DNA from: Reyranella sp.
Lineage (GTDB): Bacteria; Pseudomonadota; Alphaproteobacteria; Reyranellales; Reyranellaceae
Direction: 5' to 3'
Assembly (NCBI GenBank): GCA_030679805.1
Contig: JAUXST010000015.1
Span: 1-8,418 of the forward strand
DNA: 8,418 nt
Part shown: in pieces, positions 1 to 6,151 of the stretch
How positions within the stretch are numbered: position 1 is the first letter of the stretch
Layout of the letters: the number at the start of each line of letters is the position of its first letter
Program-made: the position numbers and the translations under genes
The notes under the pieces: model-generated
What the model was told of the DNA's origin: nothing
Databases searched by the model: none
The model's input: only the letters and a program-made list of their open reading frames with translations

Positions 1-31
1 CTCTGGATCCGCCACCACACGCAAAAAGAAA

Positions 32-57
32 CCCCTCCTTCCTGACGGAAGGAGGGG
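32..57 (-). terminator. Intrinsic terminator for minus-strand transcripts
   Basis: A perfect 11-bp stem (32-42 with 47-57) closes a 4-nt loop. Read on the minus strand, the GC-rich stem is followed at once by a T-rich run (TTTCTTTTT, positions 31-23), the classic rho-independent layout. On the plus strand no T run follows, so it works in one direction only. It lies about 230 bp beyond the phoB stop. It could be the final terminator of the pst-phoU-phoB transcript, or it could end an unrecognised short transcript made from 58-200. Confidence 0.8.
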
Positions 58-193
58 CAGTAAATCGGCGTCGGCGTGTCATCCGCGCCGGGGGAACCGG
101 CCCGTTCCGAAGCGGGGCGTGGGGGTGCCGGCCGGGAACGGGTCCACTCTGGTTTAAGGGAACGACGCTACAAAGCCGTGACTGGTGGTGTGG

Positions 194-214
194 AAAACCC
201 CGCATCTCATGCGG
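194..214 (-). terminator. Small hairpin with T run, possible terminator of the phoB transcript
   Basis: Positions 200-205 (CCGCAT) pair perfectly with 209-214 (ATGCGG) around a 3-nt loop. On the minus strand the stem is followed by GG and then TTTT (197-194). This is weaker than the terminator at 32-57 because the stem is only 6 bp and the T run only 4. It sits about 75 bp past the phoB stop and shares two bases with the large inverted repeat to its right, so the two structures may compete or act in series. Confidence 0.45.
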
Positions 215-270
215 ACCGCGGGCCTCCAGGCCCGCTCATGACATTGAGCGGGCCTGGAGGCCCGCGGTCC
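213..270. repeat. 26-bp perfect inverted repeat, REP-like
   Basis: Positions 213-238 are the exact reverse complement of 245-270, with a 6-nt loop (TGACAT). Each arm is itself a dyad: 218-224 pairs with 229-235 around TCCA, and 248-254 pairs with 259-265 around TGGA (GCGGGCC/GGCCCGC in both). The element can therefore fold as one long hairpin or as two small ones, which is the layout of paired REP/BIME-type intergenic repeats. It begins 18 bp past the phoB stop, where it could protect the 3' end of the message or assist termination. Whether it is repeated elsewhere in the genome cannot be seen here. Confidence 0.75.
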
Positions 271-287
271 CCCTCGAGATGAGTTCG

Positions 288-1031
288 CTAGCCCGGCGTC
301 GAGTCGAGCGCGTAGCCGGCGGCGCGGACGGTGCGGATCAGGTCGGCGCTGTTCTCGCCGTTCAGCGCCATGCGCAGGCGGCGGATATGGACGTCGACGG
401 TGCGGGCCTCGACATAGACGTCCTTGCCCCACACCGAATCGAGCAGCTGCTCGCGCGAGAAGACGCGGCCGGGGTGCTCCATGAAATGGCGCAGCAGCCG
501 GAACTCGGTGGGGCCGAGATGAAGCGGCTTGCCCGCACGGGTCACCCGGTGGGCCACCAGATCCATCACGATGTCGGCGTAGCTCAGCGCCTCGTCGGCC
601 AGCGCCGGACGGATGCGCCGCAGCACGGCGCGGATGCGCGCCACCAGCTCGGTGGGCGAGAACGGCTTGGCGACGTAATCGTCGGCGCCGGCATCGAGCC
701 CGCGCACGCGGTCGCCCTCCTCGCCGCGCGCCGTCAGCATGATGATCGGCACGTTGGCGGTCGAGGTCTGGCGGCGCAGCTGGCGGCAGACCTCGATGCC
801 CGACATCAACGGCAGCATCCAGTCGAGCAGGATGAGGTCGGGCACGTCCTCCTGGACCAGGGCCAGCGCCTCCTCGCCGTCGCCGGCGACGCCGACACGG
901 AAGCCCGACTGCTCGAGGTTGTAGCGCAGAAGCTCGACCAGCGCCGTCTCGTCCTCGACGATCAGCACATGCGGCTTCAGCGACGATGTATGGGCGTCGC
1001 GCCGGGATGTCGTGGCACCGGCCATGCTCAC
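288..1031 (-). CDS. phoB: Phosphate regulon response regulator PhoB
   Basis: This is a two-component response regulator of the OmpR/PhoB family. When phosphorylated (by PhoR in known systems) it binds Pho boxes and activates phosphate-scavenging genes. The receiver domain spans residues about 20-137, with the acidic pair E26-D27, phospho-acceptor D70, T100 and K122 all in place. The winged-helix DNA-binding domain spans about 145-243 (GPTEFRLL, then RTVDVHIRRLR and the RTVRAAGY wing). The 247-residue product has about 17 residues more at the N-terminus than E. coli PhoB. The GTG start overlaps the phoU stop (GTGA, 1028-1031), which points to translational coupling; no strong Shine-Dalgarno is seen. 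An ATG at 1025 would trim two residues. It is the last gene of the operon and probably activates its own transcription through the Pho box before pstS. Confidence 0.95.
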   Translation of the reverse strand: MSMAGATTSRRDAHTSSLKPHVLIVEDETALVELLRYNLEQSGFRVGVAGDGEEALALVQEDVPDLILLDWMLPLMSGIEVCRQLRRQTSTANVPIIMLTARGEEGDRVRGLDAGADDYVAKPFSPTELVARIRAVLRRIRPALADEALSYADIVMDLVAHRVTRAGKPLHLGPTEFRLLRHFMEHPGRVFSREQLLDSVWGKDVYVEARTVDVHIRRLRMALNGENSADLIRTVRAAGYALDSTPG

Positions 1032-1750
1032 GGCGTCTTGCCCATCGTGTTGCCTGGCGCGTAGAGCGAAGCGCTGCCCTTGGGCCGCACCTCCTCGAAG
1101 CCGTGGCCGGTCGCGCGGAAGCTCACCAGTTCGGCGATGTTGGTGACGTGGTCGCCGGCGCGCTCGATGTTCTTGGCCATGAACAGAAGATGCGTGCAGG
1201 GCGTGATCGTGCGCGGATCCTCCATCATGTAAGTCAGGAGCTCGCGGAACAGGCCGGTGTAGACCTGGTCGATCTCCTCGTCGCGCTGCCAGACGTCGTG
1301 CGCCTTGGCGACATCGCCATGGGCGAAGGCGTCGAGCACGTCCTTGAGCGCCGTGCGCACGAGCCGGCCGAGGCGGTCGATGCCGTTCACCGCCGCGACC
1401 GGAGACGTGCCCTGGGCGAGCACGATGCTGCGCTTGGCGGTGTTCTTGGCGTAGTCGGCGATGCGCTCCAGCGCGGCCGCGATCTTGATCGACGACAGGA
1501 TGACCCGGAGATCGACCGCCATGGGCTGGCGCAGCGCCAGCAGCTTGACCGTCTGGTCCTGCACGGCGGTGTCGAGGGCATCGACGCGGGCGTCGTCGGC
1601 GATCACCCGCTCGGCGATATCGGTGTCGCGTTCGCGCAGCGCCACCAGCGATTGCGCAAGCTGGCTCTCGGCCAAGCCACCCATCTCGCTGATGGTCGCA
1701 CTCAGGCGCTCGAGTTCCTCGTCGAAGCGCTTTAGCGTATGTTCCGCCAT
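1028..1750 (-). CDS. phoU: Phosphate transport/signalling regulator PhoU
   Basis: PhoU is a cytoplasmic all-helical protein. In known systems it reports the state of the Pst transporter to the PhoR/PhoB pair, repressing the regulon when phosphate is plentiful, and limits phosphate uptake. The product has 240 residues (E. coli 241) in two repeated three-helix PhoU domains. Each carries the conserved metal-site motif: E95-xxx-D99-xxx-N103 (ERIADYAKN) in the first repeat and E196-xxx-D200-xxx-N204 (ERAGDHVTN) in the second. The ATG at 1750 is chosen because GGGAGAGG lies 8 nt upstream (1759-1766) and the sequence then matches the family start (MAEHTLKRFDEEL). The frame stays open to an upstream start at 1801, but that would overlap pstB and adds unconserved residues. 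It lies 43 bp after pstB and overlaps phoB by 4 nt. Confidence 0.95.
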   Translation of the reverse strand: MAEHTLKRFDEELERLSATISEMGGLAESQLAQSLVALRERDTDIAERVIADDARVDALDTAVQDQTVKLLALRQPMAVDLRVILSSIKIAAALERIADYAKNTAKRSIVLAQGTSPVAAVNGIDRLGRLVRTALKDVLDAFAHGDVAKAHDVWQRDEEIDQVYTGLFRELLTYMMEDPRTITPCTHLLFMAKNIERAGDHVTNIAELVSFRATGHGFEEVRPKGSASLYAPGNTMGKTP

Positions 1751-1793
1751 GTCGAATTCCTCTCCCGCTTTTCGCCGCCTCAGCCGACCGAAT

Positions 1794-2624
1794 TCAACCA
1801 AACCGTCCGGTGATGTAGGCCTGCGTGCGCTTGTCCTTGGGTGTCGTAAACAGCGTCTCCGTCGCCCCGAACTCGACCAGTTCGCCGAGGTACATGAAGG
1901 CGGTGAAATCGGAAACGCGCGCCGCCTGCTGCATGTTGTGGGTGACGATGACGATCGTATAGTCCTTCTTCAGTTCGTCGATCAGCTCCTCGATCTTGGC
2001 CGTCGAGATCGGATCGAGCGCCGAGCAGGGCTCGTCGAACAGGATGACCTCGGGCTTGACCGCGACCGTGCGGGCGATGCACAGGCGCTGCTGCTGGCCG
2101 CCGGACAGGCTGAGGCCGCTGGCGGCGAGCTTGTCCTTGACCTCATCCCACAGCGCCGCGCGGCGCAGCGCCTGCTCGACCCGCCCGTCGAGTTCCGAGC
2201 GCGACAGGCGCTCGTAGAGACGGATACCGAAGGCGATGTTCTCGTAGATCGTCATCGGGAATGGCGTCGGCTTCTGGAACACCATGCCGATGCGCGCGCG
2301 CAGCAGGTTGATGTCCTGGTCGTCCTTGAGAAGGTTGTCGCCGTCGAACAGCACCTCGCCCGTGGCGCGCTGGCCGGGGTAGAGGTCGTACATGCGGTTG
2401 AGCACGCGCAGCAGGGTCGACTTGCCGCAGCCGGACGGGCCGATGAAGGCCGTGGCCTTGTTGGCGTAGAGCGACATGCTGATGCCCTTGAGCGCCCGGC
2501 CGTCGCCGTAGAAGAACTCGAGATTGCGCAGCGAGATCTTCGCGGTCAGGCCCGCGGTGTCGACGCCGGCATGGGTCGCGACCGGGGTGGCGAAGGTCGG
2601 CGTGGGAACGGAGGCCATGGTCAT
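1794..2624 (-). CDS. pstB: Phosphate ABC transporter ATP-binding protein PstB
   Basis: PstB is the ATPase of the high-affinity phosphate importer. It works as a dimer on the cytoplasmic face of PstC-PstA. The product has 276 residues and is complete. Walker A is GPSGCGKST (62-70), the Q-loop is at Q117 (MVFQKPTPFPM), the ABC signature is LSGGQQQR (173-180), Walker B is VILFDEP (193-199), the D-loop is SALD (201-204) and the switch histidine is H229 (VTHNMQQA). About 25 residues precede the usual start of the domain. The ATG at 2624 overlaps the pstA stop in ATGA (2621-2624), typical of coupled translation; a second ATG two codons later is possible. The frame extends upstream to 2723, but that part lies inside pstA. 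Confidence 0.96.
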   Translation of the reverse strand: MTMASVPTPTFATPVATHAGVDTAGLTAKISLRNLEFFYGDGRALKGISMSLYANKATAFIGPSGCGKSTLLRVLNRMYDLYPGQRATGEVLFDGDNLLKDDQDINLLRARIGMVFQKPTPFPMTIYENIAFGIRLYERLSRSELDGRVEQALRRAALWDEVKDKLAASGLSLSGGQQQRLCIARTVAVKPEVILFDEPCSALDPISTAKIEELIDELKKDYTIVIVTHNMQQAARVSDFTAFMYLGELVEFGATETLFTTPKDKRTQAYITGRFG

Positions 2625-3478
2625 GACGATTTTCTCGCGGAGGTGAGAGAGCGGGCGATGATGCTGAGCGCCAGCACCGTCACGGTGATGAGGAGCGCCC
2701 CGGTCCAGGCGAGCTTCTGCCATTCCTCGTAGGGCGACAGGGCGAACTGGAAGATGACCACCGGTAGGCTGGGCATCGGCGCGTTCATGTTGGTGCTCCA
2801 GAACTGATTGTTCAGGGCCGTGAACAGGAGCGGCGCGGTCTCGCCGCTGATGCGCGCGATCGCCAGCAGGATGCCGGTGACGATGCCGGCGCGGGCGGCG
2901 CGATAGGCGATGCGGACGATCATGTGGGCGCGCGGCAGGCCGATCGACGCCGCCGCCTCGCGTAGCGTGTCGGGCAGCAGGGTGAGCATGTCCTCGGTCG
3001 TGCGCACGACCACCGGGATCACGATCACCGCCAGCGCCACGGCGCCGGCCCAGCCGGAGAAGTGGCCCATCGGCGCCACCATCACCTCGTAGATGAACAG
3101 GCCGACGACGATCGAGGGCGCGCTCAGCAGGATGTCGTTGATGAAGCGCACGACGCTGGAGAGCTTGTCGTGGCGGCCGTATTCGGCGAGGTAGGTGCCG
3201 GCCAGCACGCCGATCGGCGTGCCGATCAGCACGGCCAGGACAGTCAGGATCAGGCTGCCCACGATGGCATTGAGCAGGCCGCCGGCGGCGCCGGGCGGCG
3301 GCGTCATTTCGGTGAAAACCGACAGCGACAGGCCGCCCAGCCCCTCGTAGAGCAGCACGCCCAGCACGAGCACCAGCCAGCCCAGGCCGAACAGGGTGGC
3401 CGCGAGCGCGAGACCCTTGGCGATGGCGTTGCGGCGACGACGGCCGGCGTAGAACGGATTGACGGCAGGCTGGGCCAT
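2621..3478 (-). CDS. pstA: Phosphate ABC transporter permease PstA
   Basis: PstA is an inner-membrane permease that pairs with PstC to form the phosphate channel. It has 285 residues, close to the family norm. After a basic N-terminus (RRRR, 13-16), hydrophobic segments lie at about 22-44, 69-95, 110-131, 144-158, 197-222 and 256-275. The cytoplasmic EAA loop that docks PstB is LREAAASIGLPRAHMI (172-187). The PstA-typical SGETAPLLFTA follows at 211-221. The start is well supported: AGGGAGGG (3487-3494) lies 8 nt upstream of the ATG. The gap to pstC is only 4 nt, and the stop overlaps the pstB start. Confidence 0.95.
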   Translation of the reverse strand: MAQPAVNPFYAGRRRRNAIAKGLALAATLFGLGWLVLVLGVLLYEGLGGLSLSVFTEMTPPPGAAGGLLNAIVGSLILTVLAVLIGTPIGVLAGTYLAEYGRHDKLSSVVRFINDILLSAPSIVVGLFIYEVMVAPMGHFSGWAGAVALAVIVIPVVVRTTEDMLTLLPDTLREAAASIGLPRAHMIVRIAYRAARAGIVTGILLAIARISGETAPLLFTALNNQFWSTNMNAPMPSLPVVIFQFALSPYEEWQKLAWTGALLITVTVLALSIIARSLTSARKSS

Positions 3479-3482
3479 GGCG

Positions 3483-4475
3483 CTAGCCCTCCCTCTGCTT
3501 CAGGCGCAGCAGCATGTAGCGGGCCAACGACAACACGACGAAGGTGATGAAGAACAGGATCAGGCCCAGCGCCACCAGCGAGGAGGTGTAGAGATCGCCG
3601 ACCGCCTCGGTGAATTCGTTGGCGATCGAGGCGGAGATGGTGGTGCCGGGCGCCAGGATCGAGGCGGAGATCTTGTGGGCGTTGCCGATGACGAACGTCA
3701 CCGCCATCGTCTCGCCCAGCGCGCGGCCGAGGCCCAGCATGAAGCCGCCGATCACGCCGACGCGCGTGAAGGGCAGGATGACGTGGCGGAAGACTTCCCA
3801 CGTTGTGCAGCCGACACCGTAGGCCGCTTCCTTGAGCACCGGCGGCACTGCGTCGAACACGTCGCGCGAGATCGAGGTGACGAAGGGCAGGACCATGATT
3901 GCCAGGATCAGGCCGGCCGTCAGCATGCCGATGCCGTAAGGCGGCCCCTCGAACAGCGACGACAGCAAGGGCACGTTCTCGAACGTGTCGATCAGGAGCG
4001 GCTGTACGTACTTCTGCAGGAAGGGCGCGAACACGAACAGGCCCCAGATGCCGTAGATGATGCTGGGGATGCCAGCCAGCAGCTCGATGGCGATGCCGAT
4101 CGGCCGCCGCAGCCAGCCCGGGCAGAGTTCGGTCAGGAAGAAGGCGATCATCAACCCGACCGGAACGGCGATCACCATGGCGATGATCGACGTGACGAGG
4201 GTGCCGTAGATCGGCGCCAGGGCACCAAACTTCTCGGTTACGGGGTTCCAGGTCTCGGTGACGAAGAACGAGAAGCCGAAGGTGCCGAGCGCCGGCGCCG
4301 CACCGATCACCAAAGAGCCAATGACGCCGCTCAGCAGCAAAAGCACCAAGATGGCCGCCGCCCGCGTGAGGCCATGGAAGATCGTGTCGCTGACCCGCAG
4401 GCGCTTCAAAACCGCTGCCCGAGAGGCCGCTTCGCCGGCGCGCGCGCCGGTGCCGTTCAATGTCATGTCGGTCAC
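3483..4475 (-). CDS. pstC: Phosphate ABC transporter permease PstC
   Basis: PstC is the second membrane permease of the phosphate importer. The product has 330 residues. A hydrophilic N-terminus of about 35 residues is followed by hydrophobic segments at about 38-58, 88-115, 126-151, 181-202, 240-264 and 297-320. The EAA loop is LKEAAYGVGCTTWEVFRHVILP (214-235), and the PstC-typical GRALGETMAVTFVIGN follows at 250-265. The start is a GTG at 4475, placed by a G-rich element (six Gs, 4480-4485) 4 nt upstream. An ATG at 4466 (three residues shorter) is the alternative. It follows pstS after a 65-nt gap that holds a strong hairpin, so it is probably cotranscribed with pstS but expressed at a lower level. 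Confidence 0.95.
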   Translation of the reverse strand: MTDMTLNGTGARAGEAASRAAVLKRLRVSDTIFHGLTRAAAILVLLLLSGVIGSLVIGAAPALGTFGFSFFVTETWNPVTEKFGALAPIYGTLVTSIIAMVIAVPVGLMIAFFLTELCPGWLRRPIGIAIELLAGIPSIIYGIWGLFVFAPFLQKYVQPLLIDTFENVPLLSSLFEGPPYGIGMLTAGLILAIMVLPFVTSISRDVFDAVPPVLKEAAYGVGCTTWEVFRHVILPFTRVGVIGGFMLGLGRALGETMAVTFVIGNAHKISASILAPGTTISASIANEFTEAVGDLYTSSLVALGLILFFITFVVLSLARYMLLRLKQREG

Positions 4476-4498
4476 TTTACCCCCCAGCCCTCATGACC

Positions 4499-4530
4499 CA
4501 AAGGTCCCCCGCTGCCGCGGGGGACCTTTG
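4499..4530 (-). other. Intercistronic hairpin between pstS and pstC
   Basis: Positions 4499-4512 are perfectly complementary to 4517-4530: a 14-bp stem with a 4-nt loop, starting 10 nt after the pstS stop. On the minus strand the stem ends in ACCTTTG and no T run follows, so it is not a standard full terminator. Stable hairpins after the binding-protein gene are a known way to protect the 5' message, or to end part of transcription, so that the binding protein outnumbers the permeases (as described for malE-malF). That role is inferred here. Confidence 0.75.
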
Positions 4531-4540
4531 CCACCGTCGA

Positions 4541-5587
4541 TCAGTTGGTCGGCGAGAACAGGGGCCTGCCGCCCGCGTCCTTGATCTCGGCGCCCCACAT
4601 CTTCTGGATGTCGCCCACGACCTTGGCCGGCATGGCGACGTAATCGAGCTCTTCGGCCATCTTCGCGCCCTTGGCATAGGACCAGGCGAAGAACTTGAGC
4701 GCCTCGGTCGCGGCCGCGGGGTCCTGCGGCTTCTTGGGGATCAGGATCCAGGTGGCGGCCGTCATCGGCCACGACTGGTCGCCCGGCTGGTTGGCCAGGA
4801 TCACGCCGTAGCCGGGCTGCGAATTCCAGTCGGCGTTGGCGGCGGCGGCCTGGAAGGTCGCCGCCGTCGGCAACACCGTCTTGCCGCCCTTGTTGACCAT
4901 CTTGGTGTAGGTGAGCTTGTTCTGCTTGGCATAGGCGTATTCGACGTAGCCGATCGAGCCCTTGGTCTGGGCGACGTTGTTGGCGACGCCCTCGTTGCCC
5001 TTGGCACCGATGCCGCCCGGCCATTGCACCGCCGTGGCGACGCCGACCTTGGACTTCCAGTCCGGGCTCACCTCGGCCAGGTAGTAGGCGAAATTGTAGG
5101 TCGTGCCCGATCCGTCCGAACGATGGACCACGGCGATGGCCTGCTTCGGCAGCGCGACGCCGGGATTGAGCTTGGCGATGGCGGGATCGTCCCAGCGCTT
5201 GATCTCGGTGAGGAAGATCTTGGCCATCGTCGGGCCGTCGAGCGTGAGCTCACCGGGCTTGATGCCGTCGAGGTTCACGACCGGAACGATGGCGCCCATC
5301 ACCATGGGAAACTGCGCGAGGCCCGACTCGTCGAGCTCCTTGCCCGGGAGCGGCGCGTCGGACGCGCCGAAGGTCACGGTCTTGGCCTTGATCTGCTTGA
5401 TGCCGCCGCCCGAGCCGATCGACTGGTAGTTCATGCCGACGCCGGTCTCTTTCTTGTAGGCGTCCGCCCACTTGGCATAGATCGGATAGGGGAAGGTGGC
5501 GCCAGCGCCGGAAATGTCGACGGCCTGGGCGGTCCATGAGGTGAGCGCGAGCGCGGTAGCGGTCAGCGCGATCTTTGCGAATTTCAT
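4541..5587 (-). CDS. pstS: Periplasmic phosphate-binding protein PstS
   Basis: PstS captures inorganic phosphate in the periplasm and delivers it to PstC-PstA. It has 348 residues (E. coli 346) and is very similar along its length to the E. coli type. The signal peptide is 1-22 (basic start, hydrophobic core, cleavage expected after AQA). Ligand residues known from E. coli are visible: T31 and F32 (GAGATFP), S59 (GSGGG), D77 (GASDAP), R156, and S160-G161-T162 (RSDGSGT). The ATG at 5587 is chosen because GGAGAG (5592-5597) sits 4 nt upstream and a normal signal peptide follows. An in-frame ATG at 5599 would add four residues; longer versions would run into the Pho box. It is the first gene of the operon, about 75 nt downstream of the PhoB sites. 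Confidence 0.96.
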   Translation of the reverse strand: MKFAKIALTATALALTSWTAQAVDISGAGATFPYPIYAKWADAYKKETGVGMNYQSIGSGGGIKQIKAKTVTFGASDAPLPGKELDESGLAQFPMVMGAIVPVVNLDGIKPGELTLDGPTMAKIFLTEIKRWDDPAIAKLNPGVALPKQAIAVVHRSDGSGTTYNFAYYLAEVSPDWKSKVGVATAVQWPGGIGAKGNEGVANNVAQTKGSIGYVEYAYAKQNKLTYTKMVNKGGKTVLPTAATFQAAAANADWNSQPGYGVILANQPGDQSWPMTAATWILIPKKPQDPAAATEALKFFAWSYAKGAKMAEELDYVAMPAKVVGDIQKMWGAEIKDAGGRPLFSPTN

Positions 5588-5817
5588 CGGTCTCTCCATC
5601 GGTGCGGCCCATCGGTACGGGCTCGGGCCGGGAGTGGAGTAAGGGTCCCGCGTCACTGTCCTATGACGGTTATGTGACAATACGATGACAGTCCCGGCGG
5701 GCTCTGAGGATGGATTTATACGCTTCCCGCCGCCTGTCGATCCGTCGGTTGGACAATGCCGGCAGCGTTGGCTATCGGGGAATGACCTTGGGGGCCACTT
5801 GGACGGAACTGGAATCG
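5588..5817. promoter_or_regulatory. Divergent intergenic region between pstS and the WYL-like gene
   Basis: The region holds the pstS leader (5588-5662), the Pho box (listed separately) and about 126 bp between the Pho box and the preferred start of the WYL-like gene. The pstS leader carries three copies of ACCGATG on the minus strand (5616-5610, 5603-5597, 5591-5585), the last of which contains the pstS start codon. I do not see a confident -35/-10 pair for the plus-strand gene. If that gene starts at 5710 instead, its leader would be almost absent. Confidence 0.55.
5663..5691 (-). promoter_or_regulatory. Pho box: three PhoB half-sites upstream of pstS
   Basis: On the minus strand three 7-bp direct repeats follow one another with 4-bp spacers: CTGTCAT (5691-5685), TTGTCAC (5680-5674) and CCGTCAT (5669-5663). 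The exact 11-bp period and the match to the known CTGTCAT half-site define a PhoB-binding site. The first repeat is a perfect match and the others differ at one or two bases. A fourth position in phase (5658-5652, CAGTGAC) matches poorly. The spacers are A/T-rich in the second gap (ATAA), as expected. The repeats are oriented towards pstS. The matching -10 element is not clear to me, so the exact transcription start is open. Confidence 0.88.
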
Positions 5818-6117
5818 ATGTCCTTCTATACGATCAAGGAAGCGATCCGCGCCGGTCTTCGCCTCAAGCTCTCGCTCCCGGATGGAGAACACATCGTCGA
5901 ACCGCACGTGCTGGGCCGCAATCGCGGCGGCGACACGTTGCTTCGCGCCTACCAGATCCGAGGCCCCGGCCAAGCCGGTGCCGCGACCCGCTGGAAACTT
6001 TTCCGGCTGGATCGCATCGGTCACGCGGTCGAGGCCGGCGGCAGGTTCAAGGCTCCCCGACCGAGCTACAAGCCGAATGACGCGACGATGAAGGGCGGCA
6101 TCATCGAGCGTCTATGA
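5818..6117 (+). CDS. Small stand-alone WYL-like domain protein
   Basis: The 99-residue product resembles the ligand-sensing WYL domain without the usual helix-turn-helix partner. Recognisable pieces are the start helix FYTIKEAIRAG (3-13), VEPHVLGRN (27-35), LLRAYQ (41-46), WKLFRLDRI (59-67) and a tail of the form RPSYKPNDATM (81-91). It has no signal peptide or membrane segment and is probably cytoplasmic. WYL domains are thought to bind nucleic acid or nucleotide ligands and control regulators, but this minimal form has no function I can name. The frame is open back to an ATG at 5710, with another at 5782. I prefer 5818 because the domain starts there, and because the upstream codons include a rare TTA and the earlier ATGs have a purine tract at zero spacing. 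The gene diverges from pstS and converges on the permease gene 34 bp away. Confidence 0.7.
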   Translation: MSFYTIKEAIRAGLRLKLSLPDGEHIVEPHVLGRNRGGDTLLRAYQIRGPGQAGAATRWKLFRLDRIGHAVEAGGRFKAPRPSYKPNDATMKGGIIERL

Positions 6118-6151
6118 GCGTGCGCCGACCGGCGTCCTAGCGGCCGGCATC

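Larger units (their letters stand above)
58..287. other. Non-coding region downstream of phoB
   Basis: No convincing protein gene is seen here. The open frames that cross it on either strand show no recognisable family, lack a clear ribosome binding site and run through the hairpins. The stretch 60-195 contains one loose inverted repeat (CCCGTTCC at 101-108 with GGAACGGG at 135-142) but no promoter I can defend. The right part is filled by the hairpins listed separately. Confidence 0.5.

Noticed and set aside
76..282. Possible small plus-strand gene (68 codons) left of phoB
   Set aside because: It reads straight through the 26-bp inverted repeat, lacks a Shine-Dalgarno and has Gly/Arg/Pro-rich composition typical of non-coding GC-rich DNA.
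279..1064. Plus-strand open frame (261 codons) opposite phoB
   Set aside because: The opposite strand encodes an intact response regulator with all active-site residues; the plus frame has no family resemblance.
2624..2723. Longer PstB starting at 2723
   Set aside because: The added residues lie within pstA in another frame and do not resemble PstB; the ATGA overlap at 2621-2624 gives a natural start.
1461..2732. Long plus-strand open frame (423 codons) opposite phoU and pstB
   Set aside because: It is antisense to two well-conserved genes, its translation is rich in Arg, Ala, Asp and Gln with no recognisable domain, and such frames are expected in GC-rich DNA.
3459..4496. Plus-strand open frame (345 codons) opposite pstC
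   Set aside because: The highly charged, low-complexity translation (Asp, Gln, His, Arg) is the reverse of hydrophobic membrane segments; the real gene is pstC.
4499..4530. Reading the pstS-pstC hairpin as a full intrinsic terminator
   Set aside because: No T run follows the stem on the minus strand, and pstC has no separate promoter that I can see; partial termination or mRNA protection is more likely.
5685..6080. Alternative plus-strand frame of 131 codons overlapping the WYL-like gene
   Set aside because: It starts inside the Pho box region and its Arg/Pro/Ser-rich translation matches nothing. The neighbouring frame carries conserved WYL-type motifs.
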